Below, one piece after another: positions 18,517 to 27,380 of a DNA stretch of 64,000 nt. The position numbers and the translations under genes were made by a program. Under the pieces are notes generated by a model that was not told the DNA's origin, did not search any database, and saw only the letters and a list, made by a program, of their open reading frames with translations. Where the stretch lies: the NCBI GenBank assembly GCA_900318825.1, contig ONMB01000005.1:1-64000 (forward strand), read 5' to 3'. The DNA comes from an uncultured Ruminococcus sp. Its GTDB lineage: Bacteria; Bacillota; Clostridia; Oscillospirales; Ruminococcaceae. Each line of letters starts with the position of its first letter. Positions within the stretch are counted from its first letter, which is position 1.

Positions 18517-18828
18517 GCGAGCTGCCGGGCGCTTCCACGAAGCCGCTCGCAAGCTCGCTTATTTTTTACGGAAATGTTACTCTCCTTTCGCTAATTGCAC
18601 TGTCACCAATATTTTTACAGTTTGCACAATACAGCGACTGCGCCCCCTTCCACGGGGGCGCTCGTTTTTACTCGCTTATTTTTTACAAAAGGTTTACTCT
18701 GCTTTCGCTATTAGGAATATCATCAATTATGCGCACTTACTCAATGACGAACTGCCGAGCGCTTCCACGAAGGCGCTCGCAAGCTCGTTTATTCTTAATA
18801 AATGGCTTATTTTCATTTATAAAAACAA
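18517..18828. repeat. Three degenerate tandem units with an exact 115-bp period
   Basis: The common core TTCCACG occurs at 18533, 18648 and 18763, exactly 115 bp apart. Each core sits in the loop of a GC-rich hairpin: weaker in unit 1, perfect CGCCCCC/GGGGGCG in unit 2, and GAGCGC/GCGCTC in unit 3. Units 1 and 2 then share CTCGCTTATTTTTTAC and a CTTTCGCTA segment; unit 3 is cut short by the pta terminator. The units start directly after the tRNA-Arg CCA. A plus-strand reading frame through them (18503-18934) is not credible as a gene. Apart from these units I see nothing else between the tRNA and pta. Confidence 0.8.
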
Positions 18829-18831
18829 AAA

Positions 18832-18853
18832 GGACGCCCCGACAGGAGCGTCC
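18832..18853 (-). terminator. Terminator of pta
   Basis: GGACGCTCC, short loop, GGGGCGTCC on the minus strand (one mismatch), followed by TTTTTGTTTTT. Confidence 0.8.
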
Positions 18854-18871
18854 GTATTTTTTTGCTTTCGA

Positions 18872-19888
18872 TCAAGCCATACCAGCTGTGATGATAGCCA
18901 TTTTGTAAACTTCATCAGCTGTGCAGCCTCTTGAGAGGTCGTTGATAGGAGCATTGAGTCCCTGGAGAATAGGACCATAAGCCTCAAATCCACCAAGTCT
19001 CTGAGCGATCTTGTAGCCGATGTTACCAGCTTCGATGAGTGGGAAGATAAATGTATTAGCCTGTCCTGCAACCTTTGAGTCAGGGCACTTTGTCTTTGCA
19101 ACTTCAGCAGAAACAGCTGCATCGAACTGGAACTCACCGTCGATAACGAGGTTGGGATCGAGCTGACGAGCTTCGATAACAGCGTCGTGGCTGAGCTGAA
19201 CTGTGCCGCCCTTACCGGAGCCGTATGTTGAGAAGCTGAGTACAGCTACCTTAGGATCAATGCCAAAGAAATCAGCTGTTCTTGCAGTCTCAACAGCAAC
19301 CTCTGCGAGCTGTCTTGCAGCTGAGATAACAACGTTGCCGTCCTTGTCGAGTCTGTCGGAGTAGCTGAGGTTGATAGCGCAGTCGCCCATAGCTATCTTC
19401 TCTTCCTTGCCGTCCTTTTCTCTGAAGAGGATAAATGAAGAGCTTACGAGGTTAGAGCCCTTCTTGGTCTTGATTATCTGAAGTGCAGGTCTTACTGTAT
19501 CAGCTGTTGAATATGTAGCGCCTCCGAGAAGAGCATCAGCCTTGCCTGCCTTAACGAGCATAGTTCCGAAATAGTTGGATTTCTGAAGGAATGTGCGGCA
19601 CTCGTCCTCTGTCATCTTGCCCTTGCGGAGCTCAGCCATCTGTGTAACGAGAGCGTCCATTTCGGGATAAGTAACAGGATCGAGGATCTCAGCTCCGTCG
19701 ATATTGAATCCGCCTGCCTTAGCTGCTGACTTTACTTCGTCAACGTTTCCGCAGAGTATAACTCCCATAAGACCTTCCTTGAGGAGTCTGTCAGCTGCTG
19801 AGAGGATACGGTTGTCGTTACCCTCGGTAAAAACGATAGTTTTCTTGCTGGACTTTAAGTTTGCGATAAGTTTATCAAACATACCCAT
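18872..19888 (-). CDS. pta: Phosphate acetyltransferase
   Basis: Interconverts acetyl-CoA + phosphate and acetyl phosphate + CoA, the first step of acetate fermentation with ATP yield. The 338-residue single-domain protein has TIVFTEGNDNRILSAA at the N-terminus, the VLSFSTYGSGKG motif, DGEFQFDAAV, and the C-terminal ANTFIFPLIEAGNIGYKIAQR, all characteristic of the Pta family. A GGAGG ribosome site precedes the ATG. It is monocistronic; no acetate kinase gene is adjacent in this window, unlike the common pta-ackA arrangement. Confidence 0.96.
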   Translation of the reverse strand: MGMFDKLIANLKSSKKTIVFTEGNDNRILSAADRLLKEGLMGVILCGNVDEVKSAAKAGGFNIDGAEILDPVTYPEMDALVTQMAELRKGKMTEDECRTFLQKSNYFGTMLVKAGKADALLGGATYSTADTVRPALQIIKTKKGSNLVSSSFILFREKDGKEEKIAMGDCAINLSYSDRLDKDGNVVISAARQLAEVAVETARTADFFGIDPKVAVLSFSTYGSGKGGTVQLSHDAVIEARQLDPNLVIDGEFQFDAAVSAEVAKTKCPDSKVAGQANTFIFPLIEAGNIGYKIAQRLGGFEAYGPILQGLNAPINDLSRGCTADEVYKMAIITAGMA

Positions 19889-19923
19889 TTCTGTTTTACC
19901 TCCAAAGTAAAATTTCTTTTAAT

Positions 19924-19952
19924 ATTATATCACACCTATGAAAATTTTTCAA
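19924..19952 (-). promoter_or_regulatory. Promoter of pta
   Basis: Minus strand TTGAAA, 17-bp spacer, TATAAT, with TTTGGAGG further downstream as ribosome site. Confidence 0.75.
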
Positions 19953-19975
19953 TACCTATTTTCATTTTTAATGAC

Positions 19976-20005
19976 TAAAAACGGTACCGCGCAAAGCAGT
20001 ACCGT
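19976..20005 (-). terminator. Terminator of the cyclophilin gene
   Basis: ACGGTAC...GTACCGT hairpin followed by TTTTTAG on the minus strand. Confidence 0.75.
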
Positions 20006-20012
20006 CATATTA

Positions 20013-20483
20013 TTATTCGAGAGTGACCTTCTTCATTACCTGGGGCTCAAGAGTCTTGTCATTGTAATCAGTAGCTGTTTCAGCTATCTCGTCAACAACG
20101 TCCATACCCTCAATGACCTTGCCGAAAGCAGCATAGTTGCCGTCAAGATGAGGAGCGTCCTCGTGCATGATGAAGAACTGTGAGCCTGCAGAATTAGGCA
20201 TCATGGAACGTGCCATAGAGAGAACTCCCCTTCTGTGCTTGAGGTCATTCTTTACGCCGTTAGACGCAAACTCTCCCTTGATCTGCCAGCCGGGACCGCC
20301 TGTGCCTGTACCGTTGGGACAGCCGCCCTGGATCATAAATCCGGGAATTACTCTGTGGAAAGTAAGACCATCATAGAAACCGTTCTTAACGAGCTTTTCA
20401 AAATTCTCGCATGAGATAGGAGCGATCTCGGGATAGAGTTCGATCTTGATCTTTTTGCCATTTGCCATTTCAATTACAACCAT
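20013..20483 (-). CDS. Cyclophilin-type peptidyl-prolyl cis-trans isomerase
   Basis: Catalyses proline isomerisation during protein folding. The 156-residue protein is a single cyclophilin domain with no signal peptide, so it acts in the cytoplasm. It carries TFHRVIPGFMIQGG (with the catalytic arginine), MARSMMPNSAGSQFFIMHEDAPHLDG and AFGKVIEGMDVVDEI. The ATG at 20483 has GGAGG seven bases upstream. It follows the TDILGRV-repeat protein gene by 14 bp on the same strand and probably shares its promoter. Confidence 0.95.
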   Translation of the reverse strand: MVVIEMANGKKIKIELYPEIAPISCENFEKLVKNGFYDGLTFHRVIPGFMIQGGCPNGTGTGGPGWQIKGEFASNGVKNDLKHRRGVLSMARSMMPNSAGSQFFIMHEDAPHLDGNYAAFGKVIEGMDVVDEIAETATDYNDKTLEPQVMKKVTLE

Positions 20484-20497
20484 TGATTTTTCCTCCG

Positions 20498-21127
20498 TTA
20501 ACCAATTTGTATGTGTATAGTCGACGAAGGTTTTTCTGAACCCTTATCGGAATCACTGCCTTCAGTCGTCTTGTAATACTCAGGGTGCTTTTCGCGGTAT
20601 TCATCAAGCGGATTTAAACCTGATGAAAGCTGAGTAGTTACTTCTTGTCCGTTCTCATCAACGTATTTCGTAGAGACCACCCTGCCCAGAATATCAGTAG
20701 TATATTCAATACGGGGCTGACCAGCCGGTTCAGCTGCGGTGACGATAACTTCCTTTTCTTCTATTACTCTTCCGAGAATATCAGTGGAATATTCCTTTGA
20801 AACATCTGTGAGAGCCTCATTATTTCCTGTCTCCTGAGCAACGGTAACTGTCTCGATGACTCTGCCGAGGATATCCGTAACATACTCCACTCCGGCAGAA
20901 GCTGAAGTTGTATATTCCGGATTTTCCTTGCTCTCATGGATATCGCTGCCGGTACTGTTTCCGGGAACAACAGAGTTTGATGTAAAGCTGTTATACGAAG
21001 CCTTGCTTGATTTAGCACCCTTTTTGTTGGTATTGTCAATACTGGTCGCGCAGGATCTTCCCGCAAGTATAACGAGCATCGCAGCTATTACAGCGATAAA
21101 TATAGCCACAATTCTCTGATTTTCCAA
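20498..21127 (-). CDS. Membrane-anchored protein with three TDILGRV repeats, unknown function
   Basis: Not recognised. After an N-terminal membrane segment (VAIFIAVIAAMLVILAG) comes a Ser/Thr/Asn-rich linker and then three copies of a short unit, EYVTDILGRVIETV, EYSTDILGRVIEEKEV and EYTTDILGRVVSTKYV, spaced about 30-40 residues apart; the C-terminus is polar. The unit faintly recalls RHS/YD repeats (YDxxGR) but is not one. The start is taken as TTG 21127 because GGAGGTGG lies eight bases upstream; the first ATG, eight codons earlier, lacks this. The repeats face outside the cell if the anchor is typical. Cotranscribed with the cyclophilin gene. Confidence 0.75.
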   Translation of the reverse strand: MENQRIVAIFIAVIAAMLVILAGRSCATSIDNTNKKGAKSSKASYNSFTSNSVVPGNSTGSDIHESKENPEYTTSASAGVEYVTDILGRVIETVTVAQETGNNEALTDVSKEYSTDILGRVIEEKEVIVTAAEPAGQPRIEYTTDILGRVVSTKYVDENGQEVTTQLSSGLNPLDEYREKHPEYYKTTEGSDSDKGSEKPSSTIHIQIG

Positions 21128-21174
21128 ATCAGCTCCACCTCCTGATATCACACGGATAAAACTATCATATACAT

Positions 21175-21203
21175 ATTATACTTGCTTTTACAGAATATGT
21201 CAA
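21175..21203 (-). promoter_or_regulatory. Promoter of the TDILGRV-repeat/cyclophilin operon
   Basis: Minus strand TTGACA, 17-bp spacer, TATAAT. Confidence 0.8.
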
Positions 21204-21218
21204 GCATGAGCAAAAGAA

Positions 21219-21244
21219 AACCGGTACTCAGCTGAGTACCGGTT
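21219..21244 (-). terminator. Terminator of the dockerin LRR gene (26-bp perfect palindrome)
   Basis: Perfect inverted repeat with centre CAGCTG, followed by TTTCTTTTG on the minus strand. Confidence 0.75.
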
Positions 21245-21255
21245 CAATTGTATTA

Positions 21256-23394
21256 TCAGAACTTGTCGATGAGACCGAGCTTGAATTGCTGTATAAGAAG
21301 TGCGTCGTGGTTTGAGAGTCCCTTCTTTCCATCAACATCAGCGTTGATATAACCCTGCTGGCTTATACCGGTCTTGCGATTGTCAGGACCGTATTTATCG
21401 GGATTTGTAGCTACCTGCATTACAAGAACTGCATCTGCTATATTTACCTGATCGTCAAGGTTTGCATCACCCATGAGAGTTGTCTTGGTATGCCTCAGCT
21501 TGAGAGTTATAGTGTAGGAGCCGTTAGAGTTTTTCATTACATCGCCTGCATTTGTCAGGCAGGTATAGCCTGCCGGAAGCGCATCATTGTCTATGTTAAC
21601 AGCCGTAAGCTCACAGCCAGAGCTGATGTCAAATTCTTTGCAGATGAAATGATTTGAAATTATCTGCGGACCTGCCTGATCAACATAATCACCATATTCG
21701 CCGGTATCCGGGTCGACAGTTCGTATCTCCACCGGCAGTCTGTAATCGAATTTATCTGTGAGTTCAAGAGACTTTTCGGTATCATAATCGAGGAGCTTGA
21801 CTTCGACCTGACCAGGCTGGAGATATCCACCTGCAACAGGTACAGCTCTTATAACTATGTCCATAGAATCCGGGAAATCGCAGTCAAATGTTTCATTAGT
21901 GTAATGATTGATAACTACATCGTCCTTAGTAGTTATTGCAAAACGATCTGCCTTAGCATAGTGCTCAGGAAGAGCATCCTCAAAGACATATGAATTTGAC
22001 GGCACATTGTAGAACGGACCTGTGAGGATCCAGCCTCCGGGAACATCATCTTTTTTGTAGCCGATATCAGTTCCGAAAGTATAGTTATGCTCTTTAATGT
22101 AACTGTCCGGGATAAGCTCGCCAGTATAGTAATCAATTAGCGTAACTCTTACACTGCCGTCCGGAACATTCATAGGGATAAAAGTAATTCCGGCTTCTTC
22201 CGCTGTCTGCTGAGTTGCGGAACCGGAGCGACCGAAGATAACACCGCTGTATCTGCCGTCATAGCGCTCATTGTGCGTATTATATATATCATGCTGGCCT
22301 AATACAACATTCGGGTTTATTACTGTTACAGCCTTTAAATTCGGGCAGTCAGCGAATACAGCAGAATATGTACTGTCGCCCAGATGCTCTACTGATCCCG
22401 GCAAAGTCACAGTTTCAAGACCTGTTTCCGCAAAAGCAACAGGACCTATATTGCTGACGTAATTCGGAATAGTTATCTGCTTGAGATTTTTACAGCCGCT
22501 GAAAGTTCCCTCCTCGATCCTTCCGAGCTGCTTAGGGAGCTTCACTTCACTCAGTCTGTCACAATCAGAAAAAGCGTACTCGCCGATCTCTTCAACAGTA
22601 TCCGGTATGATTACCTTTTCAAGTGAACGGCACTTCCTGAAAGCTGAATCGTCGATTTTTGTAACTGTATCAGGAACATCGAATGTTTTGAGCGAAGTTC
22701 CCCTGAATGCTGATGCGGGAATAGTTGTTATAGATGCAGGAAGATTTATTTCTTCTATCCTTGAATCCCAAAATGCACCAACACTTATTTCTTCAAGTGT
22801 ATCCGGCAGTTTGACTTTTTCAACATATGTATCGCAAAAAGCGTAAGGACCTATTTTTTTGACAGTATCCGGAACTTCATACTCCATTACGCTCTTATAC
22901 TCTTCCTTATCAGAGTAAAAGACAGGATACCTCAGGAGCTCTGTTTTGTCCTTGTTGAAAAGAACTCCATTTTCTGACGAATAAAGTTCATTGTTTTCAT
23001 CTACTGTAATCGACTCGAAGGATATCTGTGTTTTAGCATGCTCATCAAAAGAAAACGCCATAAGCCCTATCTCGCTTACTGAAGCCGGAATTGATAAATT
23101 CTTTATGCCGTCACAACCGTTCAGTGCCAATTCATCAATCTTGCGAACATCATAGCCTTCGATCTTATCAGGGATAACAAGATCTCCTTCAAAATCAGTG
23201 TCACACCCGATAACCTCAGCACAGCCATCATTTAAAAACAAGCGGTAAGTCAGAGGCCCCTCTTTAACCTCTTTAGTGCTTGGATCATCTTCTGCGTTAG
23301 CTGTGATAAAGATGTCGTTTGAGTTTTTCTGTACCGTGGGAATTGCTCCTCCGACGATACACAGTGCTAAGACTGCTGCGATTAATTTTTTCAT
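21256..23394 (-). CDS. Secreted BspA-like leucine-rich repeat protein with C-terminal dockerin
   Basis: About 712 residues. A signal peptide (MKKLIAAVLALCIVGGAIPT) is followed by eight or more LRR_5/BspA-type repeats (units such as SLEKVIIPDTVEEIGEYAFS) over about residues 50-370, a beta-rich middle region, and a C-terminal type I dockerin with calcium loops DANLDDQVNIAD and DVDGKKGLSNHD. It should be exported and docked to a cohesin scaffold on the cell surface. The start is the ATG at 23394 because GGAGGGG precedes it; an upstream in-frame codon lacks this. BspA-like repeats are often in binding or adhesion proteins; no catalytic domain is seen. It has its own promoter and terminator. Confidence 0.88.
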   Translation of the reverse strand: MKKLIAAVLALCIVGGAIPTVQKNSNDIFITANAEDDPSTKEVKEGPLTYRLFLNDGCAEVIGCDTDFEGDLVIPDKIEGYDVRKIDELALNGCDGIKNLSIPASVSEIGLMAFSFDEHAKTQISFESITVDENNELYSSENGVLFNKDKTELLRYPVFYSDKEEYKSVMEYEVPDTVKKIGPYAFCDTYVEKVKLPDTLEEISVGAFWDSRIEEINLPASITTIPASAFRGTSLKTFDVPDTVTKIDDSAFRKCRSLEKVIIPDTVEEIGEYAFSDCDRLSEVKLPKQLGRIEEGTFSGCKNLKQITIPNYVSNIGPVAFAETGLETVTLPGSVEHLGDSTYSAVFADCPNLKAVTVINPNVVLGQHDIYNTHNERYDGRYSGVIFGRSGSATQQTAEEAGITFIPMNVPDGSVRVTLIDYYTGELIPDSYIKEHNYTFGTDIGYKKDDVPGGWILTGPFYNVPSNSYVFEDALPEHYAKADRFAITTKDDVVINHYTNETFDCDFPDSMDIVIRAVPVAGGYLQPGQVEVKLLDYDTEKSLELTDKFDYRLPVEIRTVDPDTGEYGDYVDQAGPQIISNHFICKEFDISSGCELTAVNIDNDALPAGYTCLTNAGDVMKNSNGSYTITLKLRHTKTTLMGDANLDDQVNIADAVLVMQVATNPDKYGPDNRKTGISQQGYINADVDGKKGLSNHDALLIQQFKLGLIDKF

Positions 23395-23429
23395 AGTTTT
23401 CCCCTCCAGAAAACATAAATTATATTTAT

Positions 23430-23458
23430 ATAATAACAATTATTTCAAGATTTGTCAA
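23430..23458 (-). promoter_or_regulatory. Promoter of the dockerin LRR gene
   Basis: Minus strand TTGACA, 17-bp spacer, TATTAT. Confidence 0.75.
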
Positions 23459-23549
23459 CAGTATTAAGACAACTTTAATAAAGATTTAAGAATTATTTAA
23501 GAATGTATACAGGTCGCATTGCTGACACTGTATCATCCCCCCTTTCGTA

Positions 23550-23578
23550 TTGACAAAATGTGCGTTCTGTGTTACAAT
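23550..23578 (+). promoter_or_regulatory. Promoter of gltX-metG
   Basis: TTGACA, 17-bp spacer, TACAAT. The leader is only about 30 bp, too short for a T-box. Confidence 0.8.
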
Positions 23579-23617
23579 ATAATGTATTATGTATTACTAT
23601 AAAAAAGGTGTGTTATT

Positions 23618-25252
23618 ATGGACTATATCAGACTTGCAGATATTCTTTTTCCAGATGTGACTGCTTCTCCTGAGGACATGGAGCAGAAGTTCCCTCCGCG
23701 TTCTCTTCCGGAAGGCGCCTGCGTTACCAGAATAGGTCCCAGCCCCACAGGCTTCGTACATCTCGGAAATCTCTATAACGCTCTTATAGGCGAGCGTATC
23801 GCCCACCAGTCCGGCGGTGTATTCTACCTCCGTATCGAGGATACAGACAACAAGCGTGAGGTCGAAGGTGCTGTCGAGACCGTTATCAACGCAATGAACT
23901 ACTTCGGCGTCCACTTCGACGAGGGTGCTGTTTCAGACGGCGACAACGGCAGCTACGGTCCCTACCGACAGAGACAGCGTAAGGACATTTACCACGTTTT
24001 TGCAAAGCACCTCGTACAAAGAGGTCTCGCTTATCCCTGCTTCCTCACAGCTGAGGAGATCGACACTCTCCGTGAACAGCAGACCGCTGCCAAGGAGAAC
24101 CCCGGTATCTACGGAAAGTACGCAAAGTACCGCGACACTTCGATCGAGGAAGTACAGCAGCTCATCGCTTCCGGCAAGGAGTGGGTGCTCCGTTACCGCG
24201 GCACAGAAACTGACGAGTACATCTCAGTAAACGACGCTATCCGCGGCAAGGTTGAAATGCCGCGAAACAATATGGATTTCGTCCTCCTCAAGAGCGACGG
24301 TATCCCGACATATCACTTTGCTCACGTCGTCGACGATCACCTTATGCGTTCAACTCACGTTATCCGCGGCGAGGAATGGCTCTCCTCACTTCCCATGCAC
24401 GTCGAACTCTTCAACGCTCTCGGCTGGCAGCAGCCTGTCTACTGTCACACAGCTACTCTCATGAAGCTCGAAGGCACTGGCAAGCGCAAGCTCTCCAAGC
24501 GTAAGGATCCCGAACTCGCACTTTCCTACTATCAGCAAGAGGGTATCAGTCCTGACGCTATCTGGGAATTTCTCCTCACAGTCCTCAACTCCAACTTTGA
24601 GGAATGGAGGCTCGCAGATCCTGATGCAGACTATAAGGATTTCCCCTACTCGCTCTCAAAGATGTCCATTTCAGGAGCGCTCGTTGACCTCGACAAGCTC
24701 CGCAATATCTCCAAGGACGTTATCGGCAGGATGCCGGCTGAAAAGATCAGGGAAAGCTGGCTCGAATGGTGTGACGAGTACAACAAGGATTTCGCAGAGC
24801 TCATAAGAAAGTATCCCGAGCGCACTCTCGCTGCTCTCAATGTCGGCAGAAACGCTGCAAAGCCCCGTAAGGACCTTGAAACATGGAAGCAGGCTTGTGA
24901 CTTCATGAGCTTCTACTACGATGAGACCTTCAAGGTAACAGATGAAATGCCCGCTGAATGTGACGAAGCTACACGCAAGCAGTTCTTTGCTGAATACCTC
25001 GCTTCATACGACCACAGCGACGATTCCGCAGCATGGTTCGACAAGGTAAAAGCTCTCACAGACAAGCTCGGCTTCGCTGTAAAGCCCAAGGATTACAAAA
25101 AGAACCCCGATCAGTTCAAGGGAAGTATAGTTCACATCACCAATATGCTCCGTATAGCTCTCACAGGTCATGCAAACGCTCCTGACATTCACGAGGTAAG
25201 CCACGTTCTCGGCGAGGACATCGTAAGAGCAAGACTCGCTAAGTGGTGCTGA
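23618..25252 (+). CDS. gltX: Glutamyl-tRNA synthetase
   Basis: Charges tRNA(Glu), and in organisms lacking GlnRS also tRNA(Gln) for later amidation. The 544-residue class I enzyme has the RIGPSPTGFVHLGNLYNAL region (HIGH as HLGN), RIEDTD, HVVDDHLM, and the KLSKR form of KMSKS (GKRKLSKRKDP). The C-terminal helical domain ends GEDIVRARLAKW. Length and motifs are those of bacterial GltX, with a 25-residue N-terminal extension before the first motif. First gene of a two-synthetase operon with metG, 37 bp apart. Confidence 0.95.
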   Translation: MDYIRLADILFPDVTASPEDMEQKFPPRSLPEGACVTRIGPSPTGFVHLGNLYNALIGERIAHQSGGVFYLRIEDTDNKREVEGAVETVINAMNYFGVHFDEGAVSDGDNGSYGPYRQRQRKDIYHVFAKHLVQRGLAYPCFLTAEEIDTLREQQTAAKENPGIYGKYAKYRDTSIEEVQQLIASGKEWVLRYRGTETDEYISVNDAIRGKVEMPRNNMDFVLLKSDGIPTYHFAHVVDDHLMRSTHVIRGEEWLSSLPMHVELFNALGWQQPVYCHTATLMKLEGTGKRKLSKRKDPELALSYYQQEGISPDAIWEFLLTVLNSNFEEWRLADPDADYKDFPYSLSKMSISGALVDLDKLRNISKDVIGRMPAEKIRESWLEWCDEYNKDFAELIRKYPERTLAALNVGRNAAKPRKDLETWKQACDFMSFYYDETFKVTDEMPAECDEATRKQFFAEYLASYDHSDDSAAWFDKVKALTDKLGFAVKPKDYKKNPDQFKGSIVHITNMLRIALTGHANAPDIHEVSHVLGEDIVRARLAKWC

Positions 25253-25289
25253 GTCCGATAGAAATATAACATCAAGGAAGGTTTTACTT

Positions 25290-27308
25290 ATGGCTAAGAA
25301 TAAAGATAACAACGGCAAGCCATTCGAGATACCGCGCCCGGTCTTCCCGAAAAGAGCCGTCATAACAGGCGGTATGCCTTATGGCAACAAGGAGCTCCAC
25401 TTCGGTCACGTCGGCGGTATGTTCGTTTTCGCTGACACCTTCGCAAGGTTTATGCGCGACCGTATCGGCAAGGAAAACGTTATCTTCGTCGGCGGTACAG
25501 ACTGCTACGGCTCCCCTATCGCTGAGGGCTGGAGAGTCAAGGTCGAGAAGGGCGAATTTGAAGGCTCTCTCGAGGACTTCGTTCAGCGCAACCACGACAA
25601 ACAGCAGGAAACTCTCGACGCTTACGGCATCTCCCCCAACCTCTTTGCAGCTTCCGGTCTCGGACGCTCCAAGGAGATTCACGCTGAGGTGACTGACTGG
25701 TTCATCAGCTCCCTTTACAAGAAAGGTCAGCTCAACAAGATCTCAACCATGCAGTTCTTCGATGAAAAGGCTGGCGTTTTCCTCAACGGCAGACAGGTAG
25801 TCGGCAAATGCCCTGTTGAAGGCTGTACATCTGAAAAGGGCTACGCAGACGAGTGCGATCTCGGTCACCAGTATATGCCCGAAAACCTCATAAATCCTGT
25901 CAGCACTCTCACCGGCGAGACTCCTACAATGAAGCCCGTTACCAACTGGTACTTCAAGCTCCGTGACTACGAGGAGCTCATGAAGGAATGGGTCGAGGAA
26001 CTCAAAAAGCGCAAGGATATCCGTCCCGTAGTATGGAAAACTATCGACGAATTCCTCAAGCCGCCGGTCATCTATGTAAAACGCGAGTTCGAGGAGAAAT
26101 ACTTCTCTCTCAAGGACTCTATGCCCGCACACGAATACCTCGAAGAGCCCAAGAAGCCTTCGTTCACGATACAGTTCAGCAAGCTCTCTGACTGCGATGA
26201 AGCCTGCCGTGTACTCACACAGAACGGTATCCGCTACCGTACAGGAAAGACTCTCGTTCCCTTCCGTCTCACCGGAAACATCGAATGGGGTGTTCCCGCA
26301 CCTGTTATGGACGGCGAAGAAGGTCTTACAGTATGGGTTTGGCCTGAGTCACTCTGGGCTCCTATCTCATTCACACAGACCTACCTTGAAAAGATCGGCA
26401 AGGACCGCGAGCTCTGGAAGGACTACTGGTGCAGCAAGGACTCGACCGTTTATCAGTTCATCGGTCAGGACAACATCTATTTCTACGGCATTGCTGAACC
26501 CGCTATGTGGATGGCTCAGCAGGCTTCCGAAACAAAGGTCTCAGATCCGCCGGAGGGTGAGCTCCAGATGCCGGTAATTGTTGCAAACCACCACATTCTC
26601 TTCCTCGACAAGAAGGCTTCGAGCTCCGGTGCAGTAAAGCCGCCTATGGCTGAAGATCTCCTCAGTCACTACACTCCCGAGCAGCTCCGTATGCACTGGC
26701 TCGGACTCGGTCTCGGTCAGCGCTCGGTCAGCTTTATGCCCAAGCCCTACAATCCTGATGCAAAGCCCGATGATGCCGATCCCGTTGTTAAGGACGGTCT
26801 CCTTCTCTCAAACGTTTACAACCGCATGATAAGAACTGCTTTCTACACAACTCAGAAGGAACTCGACGGCGTTATGCCTGATAACGCTCCTGAGGAGCAG
26901 TTCATTGCAGATGCAAAGAAGGCTGTCCTCGACTATGAGAGACATATGTCGAAGTTTGCTTTCCACCAGTGTACCTACGTTCTTGACAGCTATATCAGAA
27001 ACGGCAGCAAGTATATGTCAAAGGCTCTTACCGGTGAATACCCCGACAAGGAGCAGCTAAGGCAGGCACTTGCCAACCTCTTCTATATGATACGTATCGC
27101 AGGCGTCCTGCTTCATCCTATGGCTCCTTTCGGAACTGAAAAGCTCCGCGAGTATTTACAGGTAGATGAAAGAATATGGTCCTGGGATACTATCCTCGAA
27201 CCGCTCACCTACTTCACTGGCAGCGAACACAAGCTCAAGTTCCTGCCTCCGAGAACCGACTTCTTCACACGTCATGAAAGCCAGTTCACAGCAGATACAA
27301 ACGAATAA
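25290..27308 (+). CDS. metG: Methionyl-tRNA synthetase-like class I aminoacyl-tRNA synthetase
   Basis: 672 residues resembling methionyl-tRNA synthetase: VITGGMPYGNKELHFGHVGGM (HIGH as HFGH), VGGTDCYGSPIAE, a cysteine-bearing connective region (CPVEGC...DEC) and NWYFKLRDYEE. The signature loop normally reading KMSKS is KASSS here (DKKASSSGAVKP). The zinc knuckle also looks incomplete, since the second CxxC position reads VSTLTG. The C-terminal anticodon-binding helical domain is present; the fused tRNA-binding EMAP domain is absent. It could be the housekeeping enzyme of this lineage or a divergent second copy. It follows gltX and ends at a strong terminator. Confidence 0.85.
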   Translation: MAKNKDNNGKPFEIPRPVFPKRAVITGGMPYGNKELHFGHVGGMFVFADTFARFMRDRIGKENVIFVGGTDCYGSPIAEGWRVKVEKGEFEGSLEDFVQRNHDKQQETLDAYGISPNLFAASGLGRSKEIHAEVTDWFISSLYKKGQLNKISTMQFFDEKAGVFLNGRQVVGKCPVEGCTSEKGYADECDLGHQYMPENLINPVSTLTGETPTMKPVTNWYFKLRDYEELMKEWVEELKKRKDIRPVVWKTIDEFLKPPVIYVKREFEEKYFSLKDSMPAHEYLEEPKKPSFTIQFSKLSDCDEACRVLTQNGIRYRTGKTLVPFRLTGNIEWGVPAPVMDGEEGLTVWVWPESLWAPISFTQTYLEKIGKDRELWKDYWCSKDSTVYQFIGQDNIYFYGIAEPAMWMAQQASETKVSDPPEGELQMPVIVANHHILFLDKKASSSGAVKPPMAEDLLSHYTPEQLRMHWLGLGLGQRSVSFMPKPYNPDAKPDDADPVVKDGLLLSNVYNRMIRTAFYTTQKELDGVMPDNAPEEQFIADAKKAVLDYERHMSKFAFHQCTYVLDSYIRNGSKYMSKALTGEYPDKEQLRQALANLFYMIRIAGVLLHPMAPFGTEKLREYLQVDERIWSWDTILEPLTYFTGSEHKLKFLPPRTDFFTRHESQFTADTNE

Positions 27309-27312
27309 AATC

Positions 27313-27345
27313 AAGCCCGGAAGCATCATACTTCCGGGCTTTTCT
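27313..27345 (+). terminator. Terminator of gltX-metG
   Basis: AAGCCCGGAAG, 7-base loop, CTTCCGGGCTT, then TTC: eleven perfect base pairs. Confidence 0.85.
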
Positions 27346-27380
27346 TATACGATATCCAGCTCAGTCACATGAGTATGATC

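Noticed and set aside
18517..18828. Prophage or integrative element attachment site at tRNA-Arg
   Set aside because: No integrase, no duplicated tRNA 3' end downstream and only metabolic genes around it; the repeats stay unexplained.
18503..18934. 143-codon plus-strand open frame across the tRNA-Arg end and 115-bp repeats
   Set aside because: It begins inside the tRNA, consists of repeat units and runs antisense into pta; no ribosome site or family resemblance.
23579..23617. T-box leader of gltX
   Set aside because: The leader is about 30 bases, with no specifier stem or antiterminator.
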